Program-made: the position numbers and the translations under genes
Part shown: one piece after another, positions 1-6,840 of the stretch
Layout of the letters: every line of letters starts with the position of its first letter
Numbering within the stretch: the stretch's first letter is position 1
Notes under the pieces: model-generated
Database searches by the model: none
Seen by the model: the letters and a program-made list of their open reading frames with translations, nothing else
Told to the model about the DNA's origin: nothing
NCBI GenBank assembly: GCA_017469605.1
Contig: JAFUGB010000433.1
Coordinates: 1-11,142, forward strand
Direction: 5' to 3'
DNA from: Clostridia bacterium
Lineage (GTDB): Bacteria > Bacillota > Clostridia > Christensenellales > Aristaeellaceae
DNA: 11,142 nt

Positions 1-554
1 ACCACCAGCTTGGCGCAGCCCAGCCCATCCTGATCGGCCGTGAGCTCGGCGGTTTTGCGGATGATAACGCCCATCTCCCGCACGGCGTTCATATTGATGC
101 CGGCGCGGGTGCTTCCCACATTTACCGAGCTGCAAAGCCGCTCGGTTTCGGCCAGCACCTGGGGGATTGACGCCAGCAGCCGATCGTCCGCCCGGGTGGC
201 GCCCTTCTGCATCAGCGCGGAATACCCGCCCAGGAAGTTGACGCCCATCTCCTTGGCGGCCCTGTCCAGCGCCTGGGCGATGGGCCGGGGATCATCCTGG
301 CAGATCAGGCTCACCGGCGTTACCGAAATGCGCTTGTTGACGATGGGCACGGCAAATTCCCGCTCAATGTCCTCGCCCGTGCGCACCAGGTCCCGGGCCA
401 CGCGGCAGATTTTATCATATACCCGGCGAGCGCATACGTTGGCATCGGGATAGGAGCAATCCAGCAGGTTGATGCCCAGGGTAATGGTGCGGATGTCAAA
501 ATTCTCCTCCTGGATCATGCGCATGGTCTGGAGGATTTCACCGGTTTCTATCAT
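1..554 (-). CDS. UPF0210 / PFL-family protein (DUF711), N-terminal part
   Basis: Only the first 184 codons are present; the frame stays open to the left edge. The ATG at 554 follows a GGAGGG ribosome binding site on the minus strand. Recognisable family segments are TITLGINLLDCSYPDAN near residue 25, RISVTPVSLI near residue 80, MGVNFLGGYSALMQKGAT near residue 110 and NVGSTRAGINMNAVREMG near residue 145. Full-length members have about 450 residues, so roughly 40% is visible. The biochemical role of the family is not established. The gene starts 16 bases after the UPF0237 ACT-domain gene, the conserved order for this pair in many Firmicutes, which supports both identifications. The pairing suggests that the small ACT protein senses a ligand for, or partners with, this protein; that is inference. 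Confidence 0.9.
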   Translation of the reverse strand, partial: MIETGEILQTMRMIQEENFDIRTITLGINLLDCSYPDANVCARRVYDKICRVARDLVRTGEDIEREFAVPIVNKRISVTPVSLICQDDPRPIAQALDRAAKEMGVNFLGGYSALMQKGATRADDRLLASIPQVLAETERLCSSVNVGSTRAGINMNAVREMGVIIRKTAELTADQDGLGCAKLV

Positions 555-570
555 ATGGCAGTCCCTCCGG

Positions 571-843
571 TCAGATGCGGTGCATGGCGTCAAAAATATC
601 CATGCGCTGCATGTGAATGGCCATTTTCAGCTCCTCGCGCACGGGCTGCAGCCCGGCGTCGATCTCGCTGAAATCCATATGGGCGCCGTCCAGATCCACC
701 ACCATCATCATGGTAAAATACCCGTCCAGGATGGTCTGGCTGATATCAAGAATATTGATGTTCATTTCATACAGTTTGGCGGAAACCCGGGCAATAATGC
801 CCGTGGTGTCCAGGCCGGTCACCGAAATCAGCGCTTTGGTCAT
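571..843 (-). CDS. ACT-domain protein, UPF0237 family
   Basis: A 90-residue protein made of a single ACT domain, the usual length for UPF0237. It begins MTKALISVTGLDTTGIIARV and continues with NINILDISQTILDGYFTM, both family signatures. ACT domains usually bind small ligands such as amino acids; the ligand here is unknown. Another in-frame ATG lies at 852, but the GAAAGG ribosome binding site touches it directly, whereas that site is 9 bases from the ATG at 843. The family also normally starts at this point, so 843 is chosen. It is followed after 16 bases by the UPF0210/PFL gene and preceded after about 60 bases by the YARHG lipoprotein gene. I see no convincing promoter in that gap, so it is probably read from further upstream. 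Confidence 0.92.
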   Translation of the reverse strand: MTKALISVTGLDTTGIIARVSAKLYEMNINILDISQTILDGYFTMMMVVDLDGAHMDFSEIDAGLQPVREELKMAIHMQRMDIFDAMHRI

Positions 844-903
844 AGGGCACATCCTTTCGACAAAAATCCTTGTTATATTCTGCGTTTGCGCCTGTTTTCC
901 TGC

Positions 904-1803
904 TTACCAGGGCGGGCACAGGCCGTTTTCCTGATGATAGATGATGGTGTTGATATCCAGGTAGCCCGCGTTGGTGATGCCCAGCGCGTCCATATCCCGC
1001 TCCACCTGTTTGACGGTTTCAATGTTGGCCCATTCCAGGCGGGACAGCTTGCCGTCATCATAGCCGCCTGGGGAATACCAATCCTTTTCGCCAAAGTAGG
1101 CGGCGAATTTTTCGGTGTTGAAGGTATACCCGTGCCGGGCCAGGATCTCGTTGCGGATGTAGCGCAGCGTTTCCCGACTGTAGGCCCAGAGCTCGCCGTC
1201 AGCAAGGTAGCGGGTATCGCTGTCCGGAATGATGTACTGGCTGGTATAGCAGTAACGGGGCATGGGCATGCTCCTGGGCACGGCGGTGGCGTAGGGCAGG
1301 GGACCGGGGGTTAGCGCCGGATCGCTTTCGGCCAGCGTCAGTCCGCTTCCCGCGCCCCGGCTGTTGCCGTAATTCAGCATATTGCCGTAGCCGCCCATAT
1401 CATTCTGGTAAGCTATGATTTGCGCGATATCCAGCCCGTTTTCATTGGCGGTGCCCGCTTTGTCCATGGCGCGTTCCACAGCCTTTACGGTATCCACATT
1501 GCTCCAGGCCGTGGCGGAAAGCTTGTTTACCGTCAGGTATCCGCCGGCGGAGTACCAGGGCTTGGCGTTGAAATAGTTATAAAACTTGTTGTTTTCAAAG
1601 GCATAACCCGCCCGGGCCAGGATTTCATTGCGGATAAAGCGCAGCGTTTCCCGGCTGTACTGCCACAGTTCGGCCTCGCTCAGCAGGCGGGTGTCGCTGT
1701 CCGGAATGATCCAGAAGACGTTGATGGGCATCAACGTGTCCGCGGCCGCGCAGGACACGATGAGCGCCGCCGCCAGCAGCAGGGCAATCAGTTGTTTTTT
1801 CAT
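904..1803 (-). CDS. Secreted or lipid-anchored protein with two YARHG domains
   Basis: 299 residues. An N-terminal signal peptide (about 1-17) ends in IVSC, which fits a lipobox with Cys18 as the lipidated residue, although signal peptidase I cleavage after CAAA is also possible. Two copies of a unit of about 100 residues follow. Copy 1 starts with IIPDSDTR at 32-39 and copy 2 with the same eight residues at 191-198. Each contains ELW-YSRETLR, IRNEILAR-GY (the YARHG motif), KF--YF---WYS-GGY, KLS, W-N--TVK-VER and a closing LDI--II--Q. A Gly/Pro-rich linker (about 135-188) separates them. YARHG is an extracellular domain of unknown function common in Gram-positive bacteria, often on lipoproteins. 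The ATG at 1803 follows GGGAGG. The gene lies 55 bases after the pseudouridine synthase gene with no terminator between, so it is probably part of the same transcript. Confidence 0.88.
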   Translation of the reverse strand: MKKQLIALLLAAALIVSCAAADTLMPINVFWIIPDSDTRLLSEAELWQYSRETLRFIRNEILARAGYAFENNKFYNYFNAKPWYSAGGYLTVNKLSATAWSNVDTVKAVERAMDKAGTANENGLDIAQIIAYQNDMGGYGNMLNYGNSRGAGSGLTLAESDPALTPGPLPYATAVPRSMPMPRYCYTSQYIIPDSDTRYLADGELWAYSRETLRYIRNEILARHGYTFNTEKFAAYFGEKDWYSPGGYDDGKLSRLEWANIETVKQVERDMDALGITNAGYLDINTIIYHQENGLCPPW

Positions 1804-1858
1804 GCTTGATTTCCTCCCCTCGGGGTTTCATCCAAAAGAACGAATAAACGGGGCATTT

Positions 1859-2743
1859 TCATCCCGGAGTTTCCAGTAAAATGGCAGTTAACGCCTGGGG
1901 AAGCGGGCTTTCCAGCACAATGGGCCGGCCGGTCAACGGATGAATAAAGGACAGGTACGCGCTGTGCAGGGCAAAACGCCCGGGCAGCTGGGGCAGCGGC
2001 GTGCCGTACAGGTAATCCCCGGCCACAGGACAGCCCAGGTGCGCCATGTGGACCCGGATCTGGTGGGTGCGGCCTGTCGCCAGCCGCAGGCGCAGGAGCG
2101 CGCGCCCGTTGGCGGCCCGGGACAGCACCCTGTAATGTGTCATGGCGGGCTTGCCGTCGGGGGATACACAGCGACGTACGCCTTCGGCACGGGCGATGGG
2201 CGCGTCGCATACGCCTTCGTTTTCCCGCGGCGCGCCTTCTGTAACGGCCAGGTACTCCCGTACATAGTCCGGCGTGTGCAGCAGCCGCTGCATGCGGTCA
2301 TGCATGTGGGCGTTGAGCGCCACCGGCATCAGCCCGCTGGTGCCCTTATCCAGGCGGCTCACCGGCCGGTATACAAAGCCCTCCGGACAGCCCAGCCAGG
2401 TATAAACGGCGTTTTCCAGCGTGCGCGCGTCCTGACGGGCGCTGTGGATGGCGGGCAGCGGCGCGGGCTTATCCACAATCAGCAGATCCTCATCCCGGTA
2501 TGGCACGGCCAGCGGAGTTGCCCAGGCGTCCGGGGGACAGGCATTGTCCGCCAGCACCACGGTGATGATTTGGCCGCTTCGCAGCCTTGCGCCGGTATGG
2601 GTCGGTACGCCGTCCAGCAGCAGGCCGCCGCTGAACTTCAGGCTGCTGACGCGGTGGCGGGACAGGCGCATTTCCCGGGAGAGCACGGCGCCCAGCGTTT
2701 GTCCCGCCAGCTCGGGAGGCACGGTGTATTGCAGCTTACGCAT
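1859..2743 (-). CDS. RluA-family RNA pseudouridine synthase
   Basis: 294 residues, normal for the family. Such enzymes isomerise specific uridines in rRNA or tRNA to pseudouridine. An S4-like RNA-binding segment occupies about residues 15-65 and the catalytic domain about 80-290. Key motifs are DKPAPLPAIHS (91-101), SRLDKGTSGL (129-138) with the catalytic Asp at 132, and RTHQIRVH (225-232) followed by CPVAGDYLYG. The residue before RLD is Ser rather than the more common His, a variation I believe the family tolerates. The specific target uridine cannot be told from sequence. The ATG at 2743 lies inside the end of the MATE gene (8-base overlap) without a strong ribosome binding site, so translation is probably coupled to the upstream gene. 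Confidence 0.92.
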   Translation of the reverse strand: MRKLQYTVPPELAGQTLGAVLSREMRLSRHRVSSLKFSGGLLLDGVPTHTGARLRSGQIITVVLADNACPPDAWATPLAVPYRDEDLLIVDKPAPLPAIHSARQDARTLENAVYTWLGCPEGFVYRPVSRLDKGTSGLMPVALNAHMHDRMQRLLHTPDYVREYLAVTEGAPRENEGVCDAPIARAEGVRRCVSPDGKPAMTHYRVLSRAANGRALLRLRLATGRTHQIRVHMAHLGCPVAGDYLYGTPLPQLPGRFALHSAYLSFIHPLTGRPIVLESPLPQALTAILLETPG

Positions 2744-4154
2744 TGCCGGTGATGTGGGTCAGGTTCTGGATCCATTTGCCGGACTTGACAAAGGCGTAGC
2801 CCAGCACGCATTTGATGATATTGGCCATTTCCACCACGGCGTAGGCAGCCCGCACATCGGCGTGCAGCGCTTTGACCATCAGCAGCGCCAGCGGAACCGA
2901 GATGGCCCAGGTATAGCCGCAGTCAAACAGGAAGGTGATAACCGTTTTCCCGCCCGAGCGCAGCGTAAAATAGGAGCAGTGCGCAAAGGAGTAAAGCGGC
3001 ATGGCGCAGGCCGTGATGATCAGCAGGTTGGTGGCAATCTGCCTTACCTCGGCCGTAACGCCGGTGTAGGCCCGGGGGATCAGCGGGGCAAACAGGATCA
3101 GCAGCAGTCCCATGGCCGCGGCGCCCGCGATGCCAAAGGCAATCAGCCGCCATACGTCGGATTTGGCCCGCTCAAAATCGCCGGCGCCCAGCGCCTGCCC
3201 CACCATCACCGACACCGCGGTGCCCAGCGACATATAAACCGAGTTGAACAGGTTGGAAATGGTAAAGGTGATGCTCAGGGCGGAAACCACCGCCAGCCCG
3301 CACATGGAGTATACGGCGGTGAGCGTGCTCATGCCGATGGACCAGAGCACCTCGTTGGCCAGCAGGGGAGCGCCCATGCGCAGCACGCGGCGCAGCAGGG
3401 GCCCCGGGACCCGCAGCGTTTTATACGCGCCCTCAATGAACAAAAAGCGGCTGTGCTGCCTGTGCGCATATACCGTCACGATGCCCAGCTCCACATACCG
3501 GCTGATTACCGTGGCGATGGCCGCGCCCACCACCTCCAGCCGGGGCAGCCCCAGCTTGCCGAAGATCAGCAGGTAGTTAAACACGGCGTTGGCGGCCACG
3601 GCGGCCACGCTGGCAATCATGGGCACCCGGGTTTCGCCCATCTCCCGCAGCGTGCCGGCATAGCACTGGGTCAGGGCAAAGGCGGGCAGGCCCAACAGGA
3701 TCACCATCAGGTAATCATGGCCCTGCCGCAGCATTTCTTCGGCCAGCATGGCGTCGCCGTCGCCCTGCAGGAACAGGCGGATCAGCGGTTTGCTGAACCC
3801 CAGGAAGGCGGTGAAGGCCAGCGCCAGCAGGAGGATGGATTCAATGAGCTTGATGCGGAAGGTATTCCGGAGGCCCTTGATATCCCCGGCGCCATAAAAC
3901 TGCGCGCCGAAGATCCCCGGGCCGGCCAGCCCGCCGAAGATGGCCAGATTGAATACAAATACCAGTTGATTGGCGATGGATACGCCGCTCATTTGGGCAT
4001 CGCCCAGCGCGCCGACCATCAGGTTGTCCAGCAGGTTTACAAAGTTGGAAATGCCGTTCTGGATGATCACCGGGATGATGATGGCCAGCACGGTCCGGTA
4101 AAAGGCCCTGCTGCCGATCAGCGTGCGGCGGGCCTGGCGGAGAAAGGAAGCCAT
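2736..4154 (-). CDS. MATE-family multidrug/toxin efflux transporter
   Basis: 472 residues, the usual size for a 12-helix MATE transporter, which exports cationic or other small compounds across the cytoplasmic membrane using a Na+ or H+ gradient. The N-terminal half shows the family pattern: IIIPVIIQNGISNFVNLLDN, then VGALGDAQMSGVSIANQ and the glycine-rich GGLAGPGIFGAQFYGAGD. A second half of similar build starts near residue 245 and contains MCGLAVVSALSITFTISNLF and MVGQALGAGDFERAK. Hydrophobic helices run throughout. The ATG at 4154 has GAGGTG seven bases upstream. The gene follows the deacetylase by 18 bases and overlaps the pseudouridine synthase gene. The substrate is unknown; the deacetylase neighbour allows, but does not prove, export of an envelope-related compound. 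Confidence 0.93.
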   Translation of the reverse strand: MASFLRQARRTLIGSRAFYRTVLAIIIPVIIQNGISNFVNLLDNLMVGALGDAQMSGVSIANQLVFVFNLAIFGGLAGPGIFGAQFYGAGDIKGLRNTFRIKLIESILLLALAFTAFLGFSKPLIRLFLQGDGDAMLAEEMLRQGHDYLMVILLGLPAFALTQCYAGTLREMGETRVPMIASVAAVAANAVFNYLLIFGKLGLPRLEVVGAAIATVISRYVELGIVTVYAHRQHSRFLFIEGAYKTLRVPGPLLRRVLRMGAPLLANEVLWSIGMSTLTAVYSMCGLAVVSALSITFTISNLFNSVYMSLGTAVSVMVGQALGAGDFERAKSDVWRLIAFGIAGAAAMGLLLILFAPLIPRAYTGVTAEVRQIATNLLIITACAMPLYSFAHCSYFTLRSGGKTVITFLFDCGYTWAISVPLALLMVKALHADVRAAYAVVEMANIIKCVLGYAFVKSGKWIQNLTHITGNA

Positions 4155-4172
4155 GAAAAAGCACCTCAGCAG

Positions 4173-5486
4173 TTATTGTACAATATATTGCGTTTCAACG
4201 CTGTATTGGATCCCGCTCTCATCAATGGCGGTGCTGCCCTCCAGCAGCAGCTGGCTTACCGGCACCACCTCAAAGCCGTTATCCTGGTAGAATTGCAGGA
4301 TCTGGTCCAGCACGGAAACCGTGCAGCCCGCGCTGGTGTGGGTCAGGATGATGCTGCCGCCCTTCATATCCCTGGTGGAATATTTCAAGCTGTTGGCCGC
4401 GCTGGCTTCGCTGCGGGCGTCCATGCTCTCATGGGTCCAGCGGATGGCCTGCATGCCCAGGGCGTTTACGATGGAGCGCGCCTGGCCGCTCAGGTGGCCG
4501 TAGGGCGGCCGGAACAGCGTAACGGGCCGGCCGGTGATGGATTCCAGCAGGTCGCTGGTGCGGGTGAGCTCGGCATAGATTTCGGCCTTGCTCAGGTCGT
4601 CAAAATTGGGATGGTTCCAGGAATGGTTGCCGATCTCATGGCCCCGGGCCGACATTTCGCGCACCAGGTCGGGATTGGCGGCGGCAAATTTGCCGGTAAC
4701 AAAGAAGGTGATTTTTACATGATATTGATCCAGGATGTCCAGGATGCGGGGCACGTAGCGATTATGGGAGCCGCAGTCCATGGTAAAGGCGATCCTGTTG
4801 TCGGCGCGGTTCACGCCCCAGATGGCCTTGACGCCTGTGACGCCCACCGCCATCAGCGCGCTGTCGTCGGCGGTATCGCGGCTGCCCACCCATACCGAGA
4901 GCCATTTGCCGGGATACCAGCTGTCATCGGCCTCAAAGGTGATGCTGTAGGCTTGCCGGCCGGCCTGGTGCGGGAAGGCGTATACTTCCCTGCCCTGCTG
5001 GTCCCGCAGGCTGACGCGGGTGCCTTCGGGCAGGCTGCCGGGGTTCTCTACCCGCAGCTTGCAGGTAAATTCCCGGCCCACATAGGTTTGGTAAACATCC
5101 TCGGCAAAGGTATAGCTGGCTGCGCCCCTGGGCACGGCGGCGCAGCTGCCGGGGGAGCGGCGCACATAACCGTCGCCGTCCAGCAGGGTATAAAAGGTGG
5201 TGCTGCCATCCTGGGGCAAACTGTCCGCGATGGCAATCTGGATTTCATTGCGCCCCTTGGGCAGCGTGGCGGTATAGGTGTTGCCGCGCTGGTCGCCAAT
5301 GCGGAAGATGAGATCGCTTTCGGCGGCGCGCATGGCCTTGACGGTAAGCGTAACGCCGCTTTCGGGGCGGTAGGTTACCTGCTTGGCGCCAAAATACAGC
5401 CCCAGGCTGTCGGCCAGGGCTGCGGGGACCAGGCACAGCCAAAGCGCACAGGCGGCAAGCAGCGCCCAAACGGATTTTTTCATCAT
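4173..5486 (-). CDS. Secreted polysaccharide deacetylase (NodB domain, PdaA-like)
   Basis: 437 residues from the ATG at 5486. The signal peptide is about 1-25, with likely cleavage after PAALA. An N-terminal region without a recognised domain (about 26-220), probably beta-rich, is followed by a NodB carbohydrate esterase 4 domain (about 230-425). Its motifs are TMDCG with the catalytic-base Asp at 237, HSWNH (288-292) with both metal-binding His, RPPYG (326-330), an RW-THESMD segment (349-356) and LTH (381-383). Enzymes of this type remove N-acetyl groups from peptidoglycan or related glycans outside the cell. Motif 1 has Asp-Cys instead of Asp-Asp; PdaA-type enzymes also lack the second Asp. 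An upstream in-frame ATG at 5564 is rejected because it would overlap the preceding gene by 53 bases, while GAAAGGA sits about 10 bases before 5486. The ATG at 5483 is equally possible. Confidence 0.9.
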   Translation of the reverse strand: MMKKSVWALLAACALWLCLVPAALADSLGLYFGAKQVTYRPESGVTLTVKAMRAAESDLIFRIGDQRGNTYTATLPKGRNEIQIAIADSLPQDGSTTFYTLLDGDGYVRRSPGSCAAVPRGAASYTFAEDVYQTYVGREFTCKLRVENPGSLPEGTRVSLRDQQGREVYAFPHQAGRQAYSITFEADDSWYPGKWLSVWVGSRDTADDSALMAVGVTGVKAIWGVNRADNRIAFTMDCGSHNRYVPRILDILDQYHVKITFFVTGKFAAANPDLVREMSARGHEIGNHSWNHPNFDDLSKAEIYAELTRTSDLLESITGRPVTLFRPPYGHLSGQARSIVNALGMQAIRWTHESMDARSEASAANSLKYSTRDMKGGSIILTHTSAGCTVSVLDQILQFYQDNGFEVVPVSQLLLEGSTAIDESGIQYSVETQYIVQ

Positions 5487-5511
5487 AGCGGTATTTCCTT
5501 TCGGCACAGGA

Positions 5512-6003
5512 TCACGCCGCCCGGCGGTGCTGGGAACGGCGATGGCGGATGGGCAGCGAATCAATGGGCGGCGCCTGCCTGCGGGCAGGACGGAAGATCA
5601 CATGCAGCACGCAAAGGGCCAGCAGAATCACCAGCGGCAGCATTTTCAGCGTGCGCGTCAGCTCGCCAAACAGCGTGAGCCGCAGCGCAAAGCCAACGGC
5701 CGTCAGCGCGGCGGCGGGCAGGATCAGCATGGCGCATACCCGCCGGGTGCGGCGGGAAAGCAGCGTCCACAGCGCCAGCGCCGCGCAGCCCAGCATATAC
5801 AGCGGCGTATGGAAAATGGTAAAGTCCACATAGGTGACGGCCCGGCTTAAGGGAACGCTTTCACCGATGGCCATGTTTACAAACATTTTCAGTGGGCCCC
5901 ACATGGCGTCAAGCCTTGTGAACAGCTCAAAGCAGGACAGCGCCAGAAGGATCAGCGCGTCCCAGAAAAGAGCCCGGGCAATATGGGGATTTCGTTTTTG
6001 CAC
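5512..6003 (-). CDS. Small integral membrane protein of unknown function
   Basis: 163 residues starting with GTG at 6003, nine bases after AAAGGAG. I do not recognise a family. Four hydrophobic stretches are likely membrane helices: about 11-29, 61-82, 89-111 and 119-137. The segment between the first two (about 30-60) contains LDAMWGPLKMFVN and would form the longest loop. The C-terminal tail is very basic (RPARRQ, then RHRRSQHRR), which favours a cytoplasmic C-terminus. It is the first gene after a strong promoter, and the deacetylase gene starts 25 bases after its stop, so the two are almost certainly cotranscribed. A role in the membrane alongside envelope modification is inference from position only. 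Confidence 0.8.
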   Translation of the reverse strand: MQKRNPHIARALFWDALILLALSCFELFTRLDAMWGPLKMFVNMAIGESVPLSRAVTYVDFTIFHTPLYMLGCAALALWTLLSRRTRRVCAMLILPAAALTAVGFALRLTLFGELTRTLKMLPLVILLALCVLHVIFRPARRQAPPIDSLPIRHRRSQHRRAA

Positions 6004-6045
6004 GGCGCTGCTCTCCTTTCTTTCTGACCATAAATAACCATTTTC

Positions 6046-6074
6046 AGTTTATCCATCTGTTTGCCTGTTGTCAA
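6046..6074 (-). promoter_or_regulatory. Sigma-A-type promoter for the minus-strand operon
   Basis: Read on the minus strand there is a perfect -35 hexamer TTGACA (6074-6069), a 17-base spacer and the -10 hexamer TAAACT (6051-6046, 4 of 6 consensus positions). The expected transcript start near 6040 gives a leader of about 35 bases before the GTG at 6003. No other equally good promoter or terminator was found down to position 1, so it may drive all seven minus-strand genes. Confidence 0.75.
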
Positions 6075-6142
6075 GCTTGATATGCAAATCAGCTCGGAAG
6101 GGCGCGAAATGTTACAAGATTTGTCCAAACGCATAAAAACCG

Positions 6143-6171
6143 TTGAAATTGTTACAAATGTGTGATATATT
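6143..6171 (+). promoter_or_regulatory. Promoter for the HAD hydrolase / wall-binding lipoprotein unit
   Basis: TTGAAA at 6143-6148, a 17-base spacer and TATATT at 6166-6171. TG one base before the -10 box makes it an extended -10. The transcript would start near 6178, about 20 bases before the chosen start codon. The spacer carries one copy of GTTACAA (6151-6157) and the word AAATGTGTGA (6156-6165). Two more GTTACAA copies lie upstream (6111-6117) and at the expected start site (6179-6185). Confidence 0.75.
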
Positions 6172-6197
6172 GAATACGGTTACAAAGGATGGAGGAA

Positions 6198-6803
6198 ATG
6201 GCTTTGAACATTTTGATCGAGAACGCCAAGAATGTTGTGTTTGATGTGGGCTGCGTGCTGCTGGCGTGGGAGCCGGAAAAGTACCTGCCCGTATTGGCGC
6301 CCGGCGCGGTCAACGGAAAGCTCACCTGGGACATGCTGTACTGCACGCCCATGTGGGATCGGCTGGATGAGGGAATGGTCAGAGAGGAGGAGGTGGCCCG
6401 CCATGCCGCCCGCCGGGCCGGGGATGAAAGCCTGTGGCATCAGGTGATGCCGGCGGTGCAGCGTTTTCCCGAGCTTATGCGCGTCCTGCCCGCCGCCGAA
6501 CTGATTCCCCGGCTGCATGAAATGGGCAAAAAGGTGTATGTGCTTTCCAATTATGGCTTTGACAGCTTTGCCCGCACCGAAAAACGCTTTTCGGCTGTTT
6601 TTTCTCAGATGGACGGCATGGTGATTTCGGGTCGGGAAAAGATCTGCAAGCCTGACCCGCGCGTTTACCGCATTCTGCTGGAGCGCTACGGACTGTCGCC
6701 TGCCGAAACGGTGTTTATCGACGATCGCCCGGTCAATATCGAGGGCGCCCGGTCGGTGGGGATGCAGGGCATCGTGTATACCGGCATGGACGCGCTTTTG
6801 TAA
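6198..6803 (+). CDS. HAD-superfamily hydrolase, subfamily IA, YihX-like
   Basis: 201 residues from the ATG at 6198. HAD motif I is VVFDVGCVLL with the nucleophile Asp16. The second Asp of the usual DxD is Gly18, as I recall for the YihX branch. Motif II is VLSN with Ser117, motif III is ICKPDP with Lys151, and motif IV is FIDDRPVNIEGA with Asp175 and Asp176. A small helical cap lies between motifs I and II (about 25-100). The likely activity is removal of phosphate from a small sugar phosphate or similar metabolite in the cytoplasm; the substrate is unknown. An ATG at 6189 would add three residues, but AAAGG abuts it directly and is nine bases from 6198. The gene is followed after 37 bases by a wall-binding lipoprotein gene, apparently in the same transcript. 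Confidence 0.88.
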   Translation: MALNILIENAKNVVFDVGCVLLAWEPEKYLPVLAPGAVNGKLTWDMLYCTPMWDRLDEGMVREEEVARHAARRAGDESLWHQVMPAVQRFPELMRVLPAAELIPRLHEMGKKVYVLSNYGFDSFARTEKRFSAVFSQMDGMVISGREKICKPDPRVYRILLERYGLSPAETVFIDDRPVNIEGARSVGMQGIVYTGMDALL

Positions 6804-6840
6804 AAAACCTTCAAGCACCCGTTAATGGGAGGAATTTGAC

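Noticed and set aside
853..903. Possible promoter before the ACT-domain gene
   Set aside because: A TATAAC-like -10 is present on the minus strand, but no acceptable -35 or extended -10 accompanies it.
469..1314. A 281-codon plus-strand frame
   Set aside because: It crosses the ACT-domain and YARHG genes in antisense, has a His/Gly-rich composition and no recognisable domain, and the minus-strand genes are well supported.
1804..1858. Possible terminator between the pseudouridine synthase and YARHG genes
   Set aside because: The only symmetry, CCCCGAGGGG, leaves too small a loop and is not followed by a T-run on the minus strand.
5487..5564. A longer N-terminus for the deacetylase starting at 5564
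   Set aside because: It would place 26 residues before a clear signal peptide and overlap the previous gene by 53 bases. The ribosome binding site fits 5486.
2448..5678. A plus-strand frame open for more than 1000 codons
   Set aside because: It runs antisense across the pseudouridine synthase, MATE, deacetylase and membrane protein genes. Its product is a Gly/Gln/His/Ala-rich string without domains. It stays open because of the high G+C of the real genes on the other strand.
6180..6818. A 212-codon minus-strand frame opposite the HAD gene
   Set aside because: The HAD gene has all four catalytic motifs and good upstream signals; the opposite frame has none.
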